Assembly: GCA_965237985.1 (NCBI GenBank)
Contig: OZ250161.1
Coordinates: 1,798,001 to 1,862,000 of the forward strand
Length of the DNA stretch: 64,000 nt
From: G965212025 sp965237985
Lineage (GTDB): Bacteria > Pseudomonadota > Gammaproteobacteria > Poriferisulfidales > Oxydemutatoraceae
Direction of reading: 5' to 3'
Part shown: positions 18,284 through 27,381 of the stretch, one piece after another
How positions within the stretch are numbered: position 1 is the stretch's first letter
Layout: every line of letters starts with the position of its first letter
Program-made: the position numbers and the translations under genes
The notes under the pieces: generated by a model
Database searches by the model: none
Told to the model about the DNA's origin: nothing
The model's input: the letters and a program-made list of their open reading frames with translations, nothing else

Positions 18284-19471
18284 TCAGGTGGGGGGCGTTT
18301 TGGCAAGCGCGCGCTTGATTTGCTGGTCTGTGACCGTGTCGTTCAGCCTGGCACTGCCAATGGCTTTCATGAGCACAAAGCGGGGCCGGTTTTTTTTTGC
18401 TTTTTTGTCGTGTGTCATGAGTTGAAGTATCAGGTCTTCGTGCCAGTGTTCGGGGATGACAGTCGGCAGTTGTGCTGCCGTGAGCAGCGATTCAATTCGT
18501 GCAACATCCGCTACGGGAAAATTTTCGATTTCCGACGACAGCCTGGCTGCCATGAGCAATCCGCATCCCACTGCCTCGCCGTGCAACCAGTGTTGATATT
18601 CTGAAATGGTTTCAAACGCATGCGCGAAGGTGTGTCCCAGATTCAGCAATGCTCGTTTGCCGCTTTGTTCTTTTTCGTCTTCAGCGACAATCCTGGCTTT
18701 GACGCCACAGGAGTGCCTGACAGCATGTCTTAAGGCCTCGGTCTCCAGCATCATCAACTGCCTGATGTTCTTTTCCAGCCAGGCAAAGGAGTCTGGTGAA
18801 TCGATGAGAGCATGTTTAATAATTTCCGCCAAGCCAGAGGAAACCTCGCGTCTTGGCAGCGTACCTAAGGTTTTCAGGTCGGAAAGGACTGCTGCAGGTT
18901 GGTGGAATGCGCCAACCATGTTTTTCCCGAGGGGCAGATTGACGCCGGTTTTACCACCAACGGAAGAATCCACCTGGGCCAGTAATGTACTTGGAATCTG
19001 TATAAAATCCACACCGCGCTGGTAGCTTGCTGCCACAAAACCGGCAATGTCCCCAACGACTCCGCCGCCAAGTGCAATGATCACGCTGTCGCGTCCGTGG
19101 CCTGCCTCAAGCAGTTGTGTGCAAATCTTTTCAATGGTGGCAAGCGACTTGCTTTTTTCGCCTGCGGGAATGGTAATCACGGTTACCGTCCTGGTATTCA
19201 GGCCCTTTCGCAAGCGTCCCAGAAAAAGTGGTCCGGTGTTGGTGTCGCAGATAATGGCAAGCGGTCGACCTCTGACCGCTTCGGGGAAAAAACTCTCCGC
19301 TTTTTCGAGCAGGTCGCTACCAATGATGATTGGGTAGGCACGCTCGCCCTTGCCCACACCAAGCTGTACAGTTAGCGTGTAGTTCTCCGGTTGCCGGTCT
19401 CGTTCTTGTGTTTGCCTGGAGGCATCCGACGTCGGGTTTCTCAGGGCCTTCCAGGTTTTGCTTGTATTCAT
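18284..19471 (-). CDS. aroB: 3-dehydroquinate synthase
   Basis: The second shikimate-pathway enzyme, NAD and Zn dependent. Family blocks are complete: ALGGGVVGDIAGFVAASYQR, PSTLLAQVDSSVGGKTGVN, GLAEIIKHALI, and the metal ligands in NLGHTFAHAFE and WLHGEAVGCG. At 395 residues it is about 30 longer than usual because of a charged N-terminal extension before YTLTVQLG. It overlaps aroK by four bases (19468-19471), the normal aroK-aroB pair. Confidence 0.96.
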   Translation of the reverse strand: MNTSKTWKALRNPTSDASRQTQERDRQPENYTLTVQLGVGKGERAYPIIIGSDLLEKAESFFPEAVRGRPLAIICDTNTGPLFLGRLRKGLNTRTVTVITIPAGEKSKSLATIEKICTQLLEAGHGRDSVIIALGGGVVGDIAGFVAASYQRGVDFIQIPSTLLAQVDSSVGGKTGVNLPLGKNMVGAFHQPAAVLSDLKTLGTLPRREVSSGLAEIIKHALIDSPDSFAWLEKNIRQLMMLETEALRHAVRHSCGVKARIVAEDEKEQSGKRALLNLGHTFAHAFETISEYQHWLHGEAVGCGLLMAARLSSEIENFPVADVARIESLLTAAQLPTVIPEHWHEDLILQLMTHDKKAKKNRPRFVLMKAIGSARLNDTVTDQQIKRALAKTPPT

Positions 19472-20034
19472 GGCTGCTCCCCCTGAGTACTCAAAAAGTC
19501 GGTTACTTCCTGGACAATCGTTGTGGGACTTTTATGGTCTGTCAGCAAAACAAGGTCTGCGAGTTCGTGATAATGATGATTGCGCTCACGGGCAAGACGT
19601 GACAAGACTTCCCGTTTGTTTTTGCCGGCAATGAGCGGGCGGTCGTTCTGTCCCGCCAGCCGTTTCAGCTGGGCTGCTATGGAGGTTTTTAAATAAATCA
19701 CTATGCGTTGTGGTTTTTCATCTTGAGAGTTCATGCTACCGTTTGCGATGATTTTCCGGCTTGCTTTCAGGGTGACTGCCCCGCCCCCCGCTGCTACCAC
19801 CGCTCCTGGCGGGTCAATGCACTCAGATAATATTTTCTTTTCGCACAGACGAAATGATCGCTCGCCTTTGCTGGCAAATATTTCCGACACCGTCATACCA
19901 AAATGTCGGCAAACCATGAGATCGGTGTCTAAAAAACTGGTTTTGAGTTGTTTGGCGAGCAAGGGCCCCACCGTGGTTTTTCCAGATGCCATGGGGCCAA
20001 TCAGGAAAATGGTTTTTTTTGTGCTGCGGCTCAT
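19468..20034 (-). CDS. aroK: Shikimate kinase
   Basis: This enzyme phosphorylates shikimate at the 3-hydroxyl. The 188 residues have the Walker A GPMASGKTTVG, the shikimate-binding DTDLMV with SFRLCEKKIL, GGGAVT, and the lid region RPLIAG. About a dozen extra residues between the GGGA block and the lid (NSQDEKPQ) are unusual but lie in a loop. It is divergent from mrcA, with about 150 bases between the starts, as in many gammaproteobacteria. Confidence 0.95.
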   Translation of the reverse strand: MSRSTKKTIFLIGPMASGKTTVGPLLAKQLKTSFLDTDLMVCRHFGMTVSEIFASKGERSFRLCEKKILSECIDPPGAVVAAGGGAVTLKASRKIIANGSMNSQDEKPQRIVIYLKTSIAAQLKRLAGQNDRPLIAGKNKREVLSRLARERNHHYHELADLVLLTDHKSPTTIVQEVTDFLSTQGEQP

Positions 20035-20184
20035 AGACCCATGCTAGAATAACGCAGTTCTGAACCAAAGGCGCACTAATGTTTTCTGGTGCCGGCAGGT
20101 AGATGATTCTCCGAACCGCGCTTCCTCGTTGCCTCCAAACCAGAGCGCGTTCCCAAGTTCGCCTGTTTCCAGAGGGTTTTTTGT

Positions 20185-22560
20185 GTGAGGATCTGGTCCC
20201 TTCTGCGTACTTTTCTCGGCATCGTCGTCGTGGTTTCCGCTGTGGTTGTGGGTGTCGTGTACTCGGCGTATCTGTATGTGCGACAGGACCTTCCGAGCGC
20301 TTCCGAGATTCGCAATATCAAGTTGCAAACCCCGCTCAGGGTTTTCAGTAGTGATGGGACTTTAATCGCGGTTTTTGGCGATATGAAACGGACTCCTTTG
20401 GGTCTTGAAGACATCCCGGAGCAGATGATCGATGCGTTTATATCTGCCGAAGACGATGATTTTTTTCATCATTACGGAGTGGATTTCTTCGGTCTGGCCC
20501 GGGCAGCCTGGTTGTTGCTGTGGAGTGGCGAGAAGCGACAGGGTGGCAGCACGATCACCATGCAATTCGCGAGAAATTTTTTTCTCAGCAGTGAGCGGAC
20601 CTATGAAAGAAAAATCAAAGAAATTTTTCTTGCTTTGTTGATCGAAAGGCAATTCGACAAGGAAAAAATACTTTCCCTGTATTTGAACAAAATCTTTTTT
20701 GGGCATCGTGCCTATGGGGTTGGTGCCGCCGCTGTAACTTACTATGGAGTCTCTCCTTCCGAACTGACTCTGGCACAAACTGCCATGATCGCAGGGTTGC
20801 CGAAAACCCCGAGCCGCTATAACCCGCTTACTTCACCTGAACACGCGTTGCAACGCCGCAATTACGTGTTGGGGCGCATGCTGGAGCTCGGAAAAATTGG
20901 CGAAGACGAATATCAGGAGGCAGTGAGTAGTCCGATCACAGCAAAGAAACACGCCACTCCTGTGGGACTGAATGCGCCGTTTGTCGCCGAATCCATTCGC
21001 AAAGAAATGTTGTCTCGTTATGGGCGAGGCACATATACCGACGGCTACGAAGTGCGCGCCACGATACGGGATGACTTGCAGCTTCAGGCGCAACGCAGCT
21101 TAAGGAAGGCATTGTTGCAATACGATATGCGCCATGGTTATCGGGGTCCGGAAAACAGAATCCCGGGCTGGCAATCGCAGCAAGAACACCCAAATGATCT
21201 GCTGAAAGGAACCAAGACGATTGGCGACCTTTTTCCGGCAATTGTTGTCAAGACCAGGAAAAGCACTGCTGATGTTGTGTTGAGTGGTGGCAGGGTTATT
21301 TCGTTGGGGAAAAAAGCCTGGGATTGGGCGAGGTCGCAAGAAAATACCGGGGTTGGCAAAGCGCCTCGGCGCGCCGCAGACGTGATGAAAACTGGTGACC
21401 TGGTGCGCGTTATGCAGTCTGAAGAAGGCTGGGTATTGCGGCAGGTACCCGAGGTGGCAGGCGCTTTGATTTCAATGAAGGCGGATGATGGTTCGGTTTT
21501 GGCCATGGTGGGGGGGTTTGATTTCAGACGAAGTCAATTCAATCATGCCCTCCAGGCACGCCGCCAACCAGGTTCCGGTTTCAAACCCATTATTTATTCA
21601 GCCATTTTGAACAAGGGATATACCCCGGCGACCATCGTGAAAGATTTGCCGATTGTTTATGGCGGCAAAGATTTGGAACCGGACTGGCGACCTGGAAACT
21701 ACAGTCGGGAATTTTCCGGGCCAATCCGCTTGCGCAAGGCATTAAGCCAGTCCCGCAATCTGGTGTCTGTTCGCTTGGGCAGAAAGCTAGGTGTGCCTGA
21801 GATCTTGGACACTGCTAGAAACTTCGGGTTTTCGACGGCGATGTATCGCCAGGACCTGACCATCGCTTTGGGTTCTGGAGAGGTGTCGCTTTCGGAAATG
21901 GCCGCAGCTTATGCGGTTTTTGCCAATGGTGGCAGCCGAGTGTTTCCTTACCTGGTCGAAGCTATCACTGCTTTTGGCAAGGTCATATATTCAGCTTCCG
22001 CTCCCGGTTTATACCTTCCTGATTGTTCGACTTCTCCTCTCGGGACAAGTGTTTCCCCAACCGAACAGTATGCACCACGGGTTCTGGACCCTGCCGTGGC
22101 GTATCAAATGGCGACCATGTTGCGTTCAGTGATTACAAGTGGAACCGGCAGAAGAGCCAGGGTATTGCAAAGAAGCGACATTGCCGGAAAAACCGGAACC
22201 ACCAATGATTACCGTGACGCCTGGTTTACCGGTTTTAATCGCGACCTTGTGACCTCAGTGTGGGTAGGATTTGATGATTACAGGACACTGGGAAAAAGAG
22301 AACCAGGCTCGCGTGTGGCACTTCCAATGTGGATTGACTATATGCGTTATGCACTGGCGGAATCTCCAGAGCGGCTGTTTTGCAGGCCGGAAGATATCGT
22401 GACCTTGAGAATCAATGTGCACGATGGTCTACTGAGCGACACTGAAGATCCGGACTCGATTATGGAAAACTTCCGCAAAACGCTCGCTCCTCGGGAATTC
22501 TCAAAAAAACCGGGTGCGACCAGGAAAAGTTTGTCTCCGGGGAACGGGCAACTGTTTTAG
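20185..22560 (+). CDS. mrcA: Penicillin-binding protein 1A, bifunctional peptidoglycan synthase
   Basis: A class A PBP with one membrane anchor (about 10-32), a GT51 glycosyltransferase domain and a transpeptidase domain. The GT51 domain shows EDDDFFHHYGVDF with the catalytic Glu near 89, then GGSTITMQFARN. The transpeptidase has S464-GF-K467, S523-R-N525 and K669-TG. Between them lies the inserted region (about 310-420) typical of gammaproteobacterial PBP1A. The GTG start at 20185 follows AGAGGG by about 8 bases. At 791 residues it is slightly short of E. coli MrcA. It is divergent from aroK. Confidence 0.95.
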   Translation: MRIWSLLRTFLGIVVVVSAVVVGVVYSAYLYVRQDLPSASEIRNIKLQTPLRVFSSDGTLIAVFGDMKRTPLGLEDIPEQMIDAFISAEDDDFFHHYGVDFFGLARAAWLLLWSGEKRQGGSTITMQFARNFFLSSERTYERKIKEIFLALLIERQFDKEKILSLYLNKIFFGHRAYGVGAAAVTYYGVSPSELTLAQTAMIAGLPKTPSRYNPLTSPEHALQRRNYVLGRMLELGKIGEDEYQEAVSSPITAKKHATPVGLNAPFVAESIRKEMLSRYGRGTYTDGYEVRATIRDDLQLQAQRSLRKALLQYDMRHGYRGPENRIPGWQSQQEHPNDLLKGTKTIGDLFPAIVVKTRKSTADVVLSGGRVISLGKKAWDWARSQENTGVGKAPRRAADVMKTGDLVRVMQSEEGWVLRQVPEVAGALISMKADDGSVLAMVGGFDFRRSQFNHALQARRQPGSGFKPIIYSAILNKGYTPATIVKDLPIVYGGKDLEPDWRPGNYSREFSGPIRLRKALSQSRNLVSVRLGRKLGVPEILDTARNFGFSTAMYRQDLTIALGSGEVSLSEMAAAYAVFANGGSRVFPYLVEAITAFGKVIYSASAPGLYLPDCSTSPLGTSVSPTEQYAPRVLDPAVAYQMATMLRSVITSGTGRRARVLQRSDIAGKTGTTNDYRDAWFTGFNRDLVTSVWVGFDDYRTLGKREPGSRVALPMWIDYMRYALAESPERLFCRPEDIVTLRINVHDGLLSDTEDPDSIMENFRKTLAPREFSKKPGATRKSLSPGNGQLF

Positions 22561-22830
22561 TCCGCAACGAGTTTTGTGGTGTCCGAAACGATTCACCGCA
22601 TCATTCACCATGTCCCGGAAAGACTATTGACTCCTTGTTCAGGCCTTGCCGCGGAGCAGTCGGGTATGGACCGCCTTCGGTCCAGGGGCAGTTCATGTGG
22701 AGTGAGGCCGATAATCGTGTCCTGATCGGGAATGATTTTCCGTGGTATCTGGAAATCATCATGCTTGTGAACCTCGATCATTATTTCATCGTGTTGCGTC
22801 ACAGATGGATTTACGAGAGTCTGGATTTCG

Positions 22831-24182
22831 AATGTTTTCGTTCGCTGGATACTTTACTGACCGGCTGTGTGGTTGCTTCCGGTTGTGAACCGCAGGCGCA
22901 TCAGCGTAATGATCGGGTCGTCCCAGGGGATTAGACTTGATGGGTAACCGGCAATGCTTTTACGGTGGCAAGGGCGTCGTCTTTCCTGTCGTGCGCGACG
23001 AATGTTTTCGTTCGCTGGATACTTTACTGACCGGTTGTGTGGTTGCTTCCGGTTGTGAACCGCAGGCGCATCAGCGTAATGATCGGGTCGTCCCAGGGGA
23101 TTAGACTTGATGGGTAACCGGTAATGCTTTTACGGTGGCAAGGGCGTCGTTTTTCCTGTCGTGCGCGACGAATGTTTTCGTTCGCTGGATACTTTACTGA
23201 CCGGTTGTGTGGTTGCTTCCGGTTGTGAACCGCAGGCGCATCAGCGTAATGATCGGGTCGTCCCAGGGGATTAGACTTGATGGGTAGCCGGCAATGCTTT
23301 TACGGTGGCAAGGGCGTCGTTTTTCCTGTCGTGCGCGACGAATGTTTTCGTTCGCTGGATACTTTACTGACCGGTTGTGTGGTTGCTTCCGGTTGTGAAC
23401 CGCAGGCGCATCAGCGTAATGATCGGGTCGTCCCAGGGGATTAGACTTGATGGGTAACCGGAATGCTTTTACGGTGGCAAGGGCGTCGTTTTTCCTGTCG
23501 TGCGCGACGAATGTTTTCGTTCGCTGGATACTTTACTGACCGGCTGTGTGGTTGCTTCCGGTTGTGAACCGCAGGCGCATCAGCGTAATGATCGGGTCGT
23601 CCCAGGGGATTAGACTTGAACCGGCAATGCTTTTACGGTGGCAAGGGCGTCGTTTTTCCTGTCGTGCGCGACGAATGTTTTCGTTCGCTGGATACTTTAC
23701 TGACCGGTTGTGTGGTTGCTTCCGGTTGTGAACCGCAGGCGCATCAGCGTAATGATCGGGTCGTCCCAGGGGATTAGACTTGATGGGTAACCGGCAATGC
23801 TTTTACGGTGGCAAGGGCGTCGTTTTTCCTGTCGTGCGCGACGAATGTTTTCGTTCGCCGGATACTTTACTGACCGGTTGTGTGGTTGCTTCCGGTTGTG
23901 AACCGCAGGCGCATCAGTGTAATGATCGGGTCGTCCCAGGGGATTAGACTTGATGGGTAGCCGGCAATGCTTTTACGGTGGCAAGGGCGTCGTTTTTCCT
24001 GTCGTGCGCGACGAATGTTTTCGTTCGCTGGATACTTTACTGACCGGCTGTGTGGTTGCTTCCGGTTGTGAACCGCAGGCGCATCAGCGTAATGATCGGG
24101 TCGTCCCAGGGGATTAGACTTGATTGGTAGCCGGCAATGCTTTTACGGTGGCAAGGCCGTCGTCTTTCCTGTCGTGCGCGAC
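22831..24182 (+). repeat. Eight-copy tandem array of a 170-bp unit
   Basis: Units start at 22831, 23000, 23170, 23340, 23509, 23673, 23843 and 24013 (spacings 169, 170, 170, 169, 164, 170 and 170), and the last ends near 24182. Each begins GAATGTTTTCGTTCG and ends GTCGTGCGCGAC, itself a near palindrome. Copies differ at only a few positions, such as GGTAACCGG versus GGTAGCCGG and one 6-base deletion in the unit starting at 23509. There are no variable spacers, so it is not CRISPR. No open frame persists, since 170 is not a multiple of three. It lies between mrcA and tatD. Confidence 0.95.
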
Positions 24183-24705
24183 GAAGAAAGGAGTTTCTGT
24201 TGCGCGCACTTGACCGGTAAGGAATGTACCGGGTTTTGTGTTCCAACGCTGCGGTCAGTGGCGGGGTTCGCCAACGTGATTGGACAGCTCCTGTCTTGTC
24301 AAGGTGACATCGTTGTGTCGCATCAAGTGTTCAGTATGGCAGGATTTGTGACGACATGACCTGCAAACTGGTTGAAAACACTTGCTTTCTGAACTGGACT
24401 GGGAATGCGGTTTCAGTTATCGTCGCCTGCCAACAACCTCCGTATGGGTATGGGAGGTACTGTGTTTGTGAATATCTGGCTGAAAGTTTGCCTGGAGGTA
24501 GACAGCGTGAAAGTGCTGCCAGCCCTGCTTTTATTCGGGCATTGTTGGGTCGTTGAAATCTGCAATTTCCGGCCTGCAGTCATCGCGCTTTGATTGCAGC
24601 CGAAAGGCCTGTCCGCGATGGCTTGGAATACGAGGTATAGCAGCTGGACTTTGACATGGTTTCGTGTCACACGTTTTGAAAATTAAAAAAGCAGGGGCGA
24701 AAGTC
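24183..24705. other. Gene-free stretch between the 170-bp array and tatD
   Basis: About 520 bases with only short frames lacking ribosome sites or known motifs. A GTG at 24664 could extend tatD by 14 codons. No clear promoter was identified. Confidence 0.5.
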
Positions 24706-25527
24706 ATGCCTGAGTATGTGGATATTTGTTTCAATTTTGGGCATGACTCTTTTCGTCGTGACCGGGAACTTGTGCTTGAAAGAGCGCGACAGGCTGGTGT
24801 GCGGAGAATGATGATGAGTGGATTGTCCGTTGCCGACAGCGAAAAATCATTGCGCCTTGCTGAGCAGTATTCCGCTGTTGGCTGTGAGCTTTTTTCTGCT
24901 GTCGGCGTACACCCGCATGCTGCGCGGTATTGGTGCGAGCAGGACCGCGAAAAACTGGTGCGTTTGAGTGCGCACCCGGTGGTGCTCGCCATTGGTGAGA
25001 CCGGTCTGGATTATTTTCGGAACTTTTCTCCGCGAGCTGAGCAGCTCAAAGCATTCTCGGCACAAATTCGTATTGCGCAGGATGTCAACATGCCTTTGTT
25101 TTTTCACCAAAGGGATGCGCACGATGATTTCATGTCGACACTCAAAACGCATGGCAAGTTGCCCAACGCTGTAGTGCATTGCTTCAGTTCCGATCGCAGG
25201 TGCTTAGAAGCGTACCTGGAGCTGGATTTTTATATTGGCATCACTGGCTGGATCTGCGACGAGCGTCGCGGACTTCATTTGCGTGAACTTGTCAAAATCA
25301 TTCCGCCCAATCGGTTGATGATAGAGACTGATGCCCCGTATCTGGTCCCGAAAGACCTGAGCTTAAAACACCGTGGGGCGCGCAATGAACCTGCCTATTT
25401 ACCGCATATTGCTCAGGTCATCGCGAAATGTCTGGAGATGCCCGCGGCGCAGCTTGCCGCACAAACCTGCGAAAATGCAGGGCGGTTTTTTAATTTTCCA
25501 AAAGCACGTCTTCTGAGCGACGCTTGA
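24706..25527 (+). CDS. tatD: TatD-family metal-dependent deoxyribonuclease
   Basis: A TIM-barrel hydrolase of the TatD DNase family, proposed to act in DNA repair or degradation. Family motifs are visible: AVGVHPHAA, AIGETGLDYFR, LFFHQRDAH, VVHCFSS, YIGITGWICDE, and LMIETDAPYLVPKD with the catalytic aspartates and histidines. The N-terminal ligand region reads DICFNFGHDSF, where most members have an N..L pattern. I start at the ATG 24706 (MPEYVDI), with GGGGCGAA upstream, rather than the earlier GTG. The convergent BCCT gene follows across a strong hairpin. Confidence 0.92.
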   Translation: MPEYVDICFNFGHDSFRRDRELVLERARQAGVRRMMMSGLSVADSEKSLRLAEQYSAVGCELFSAVGVHPHAARYWCEQDREKLVRLSAHPVVLAIGETGLDYFRNFSPRAEQLKAFSAQIRIAQDVNMPLFFHQRDAHDDFMSTLKTHGKLPNAVVHCFSSDRRCLEAYLELDFYIGITGWICDERRGLHLRELVKIIPPNRLMIETDAPYLVPKDLSLKHRGARNEPAYLPHIAQVIAKCLEMPAAQLAAQTCENAGRFFNFPKARLLSDA

Positions 25528-25613
25528 ACGGAGAGTACAGGCGTTTTCCTTGTATCACTTGAAGGGTTCCGGATGAGGGTGGGGTAGCTGCCAGTGGTCT
25601 CCTGACAGCAGAC

Positions 25614-25646
25614 GCCAAAACGGGGGCATGAAGCCCCCGTTTTGGC
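25614..25646. terminator. Bidirectional hairpin between convergent tatD and the BCCT gene
   Basis: A perfect 14-bp inverted repeat, GCCAAAACGGGGGC (25614-25627) and its complement (25633-25646), is separated by five bases. It sits midway between the two convergent stops (25527 and 25663). The G/C core flanked by A and T runs suits termination in both directions, although a long U tract after the stem is lacking. Confidence 0.8.
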
Positions 25647-25662
25647 TATTCCAGGCTTTCAG

Positions 25663-27315
25663 TCAGCTTGCTGCTTCAGGCACGGCTCCTCTGCCGTATT
25701 GTGGGCCAAGGTCTTCCTCCTTCAAGGCTTTCACGAAGCCCCACATCATCATCAGGATGATGATGGAGAAGGGTAGCGCGGTGGCGATAGCTGCAGTTTG
25801 CAGCGCACCCAGACCACCAGCCAGGATCAGCACGGCTGCAACCGCCGCCTCAGTCATGCCCCAGAACACCCGATGCTTTATCGGCGGTTGCTCGCTTCCG
25901 TCAGACAGGATTGTGGTGATCACCAATGTTCCGGAGTCCGATGAAGTCACAAAAAACGTGGCGATCAGTACTGTGGCCACCACTGTGAAAATCGAACCGA
26001 CCACACCGGCATCCATCAGGTTGAATGTGGTATACAGAGCTTGCGTCACGTCCGCCTTGACCGCGCTGACAATTCCCGCCTGGCCTACTGCTGAAACAAC
26101 TTCTCCAGCCTCATTAGTGACGGTATGGAACAACTCTATATAGAGTGCGGTCCCACCAAAGGCGGTCAACCAGATCATGCCCAGTACGCTAGGAATGATC
26201 AATACGCCGACAATGAACTCTCGTATGGTGCGTCCGCGCGATATGCGTGCGATAAACATGCTTACGAAAGGTGCCCAGGAAATCCACCATGCCCAGTAGA
26301 AAGCAGTCCACCCGCCCTGCCAACCTCCTGCTTCTGTAGAGTCGTTCCACAGGCTCAACGGAATGATCTTGGCCAGGTAGTCGCCAACGCTCTCCAGGAA
26401 AAATCCGAGCAGGAACAAGGTGGGACCAAAAATAAACATGAAGGAAATAACGGACAGCGCCATCCACATGTTGAGCTCACTCAGGATACGAATTCCCTTG
26501 TCGACGCCGGAAACCACCGACCACACAGCGACCAAAGAAATGATCAATATGAGCGACATAATCGCCGGAGTAGCCGGACCGGTAATTTCACCGTCTGCAC
26601 CCCTGGAAACAAAGAAGTCAATGGCAGTTATTTCATGCAGGCCGGTTGCCAGTTGTTGAACCCCAAACCCCAAGGAAGTCGCAACCCCAAAAACTGTGGC
26701 AAACACGGCAAGGATGTTGACGGCATTTCCTATCGGCCCGCGCACTCTGTCGCCAATGATGGGATACAAGGCCGACGAAATTGTGAGCGGGAGATTTTTT
26801 CGATACGCGAAATAGCATAGACACAAAGCTACGATTACGTAAATTGCCCACGGGTGCAGCGCCCAGTGGAAAAACGTAATCCGCATGGCCGTGGTAGCCG
26901 CTTCGCTGGTCAATCCCACGGGTGAGAAGGGGTTGCTGTCAAAGTGATAGATCGGCTCGGCGATGCTCCAGAACACCAGCCCGATGCCCATACCGGCACC
27001 AAAGAGCATGGAGAGCCAGGCAAAGTTGCTGAATGCCGGCCGGTCGGTGTCTGCGCCCAGTCGGATACTTCCGTAGCGCCCTGTCGCCAGCCAAATCGTA
27101 AAGAAAAGGAAAAAAGCAACTACCGCAATGTAGTACCACTTCAGTGTAGCCTTGATCCAATCCGATACCTCATTGAAGAGCAGATTGGCAGTGTCGACGT
27201 ACAGAAAAGTCCAGACTACGAACACAATCACCAGCGCTGCCGCGATCATGGTGGTTGCGGCGTTCATATCCTTGAACAATCCGGATGGGGCCCTATTCGG
27301 TTCAATTATTGCCAT
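25663..27315 (-). CDS. BCCT-family betaine/carnitine/choline-type transporter
   Basis: This 550-residue inner-membrane protein has about 12 hydrophobic helices and the BCCT signatures GAGMGIGLVFWSIAEP and the aromatic WAWWISWAPFVSMFIARISR. Members carry quaternary ammonium compounds such as glycine betaine, carnitine or choline, driven by sodium or protons or by exchange. The Gly-rich motif GAGMGIGL is shared by sodium-coupled and exchanger members, so coupling cannot be settled by eye. AGGAGG precedes the ATG. A porin gene lies upstream on the same strand across a hairpin, suggesting a joint uptake unit. Confidence 0.92.
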   Translation of the reverse strand: MAIIEPNRAPSGLFKDMNAATTMIAAALVIVFVVWTFLYVDTANLLFNEVSDWIKATLKWYYIAVVAFFLFFTIWLATGRYGSIRLGADTDRPAFSNFAWLSMLFGAGMGIGLVFWSIAEPIYHFDSNPFSPVGLTSEAATTAMRITFFHWALHPWAIYVIVALCLCYFAYRKNLPLTISSALYPIIGDRVRGPIGNAVNILAVFATVFGVATSLGFGVQQLATGLHEITAIDFFVSRGADGEITGPATPAIMSLILIISLVAVWSVVSGVDKGIRILSELNMWMALSVISFMFIFGPTLFLLGFFLESVGDYLAKIIPLSLWNDSTEAGGWQGGWTAFYWAWWISWAPFVSMFIARISRGRTIREFIVGVLIIPSVLGMIWLTAFGGTALYIELFHTVTNEAGEVVSAVGQAGIVSAVKADVTQALYTTFNLMDAGVVGSIFTVVATVLIATFFVTSSDSGTLVITTILSDGSEQPPIKHRVFWGMTEAAVAAVLILAGGLGALQTAAIATALPFSIIILMMMWGFVKALKEEDLGPQYGRGAVPEAAS

Positions 27316-27337
27316 AGCAAATTACCTCCTGTTCATA

Positions 27338-27366
27338 GTTCCGCCTGCGCCGGACACAGGCAGAAC
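27338..27366 (-). promoter_or_regulatory. Intercistronic hairpin upstream of the BCCT gene
   Basis: A 10-bp inverted repeat with one mismatch (27338-27347 with 27357-27366) has a nine-base loop. It ends about 22 bases before the BCCT start on the minus strand. No U run follows, so it is more likely an mRNA-stabilising or attenuating element between porin and transporter messages than a full terminator. Confidence 0.5.
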
Positions 27367-27381
27367 TGTGATGATTAAAGA

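Noticed and set aside
17954..18393. damX after aroB
   Set aside because: The open frame after aroB has no SPOR domain and no start codon near aroB; only a possible 62-residue frame remains.
22831..24182. The 170-bp array as a CRISPR locus
   Set aside because: The whole unit repeats without variable spacers, the unit is far too long, and no cas genes are present.
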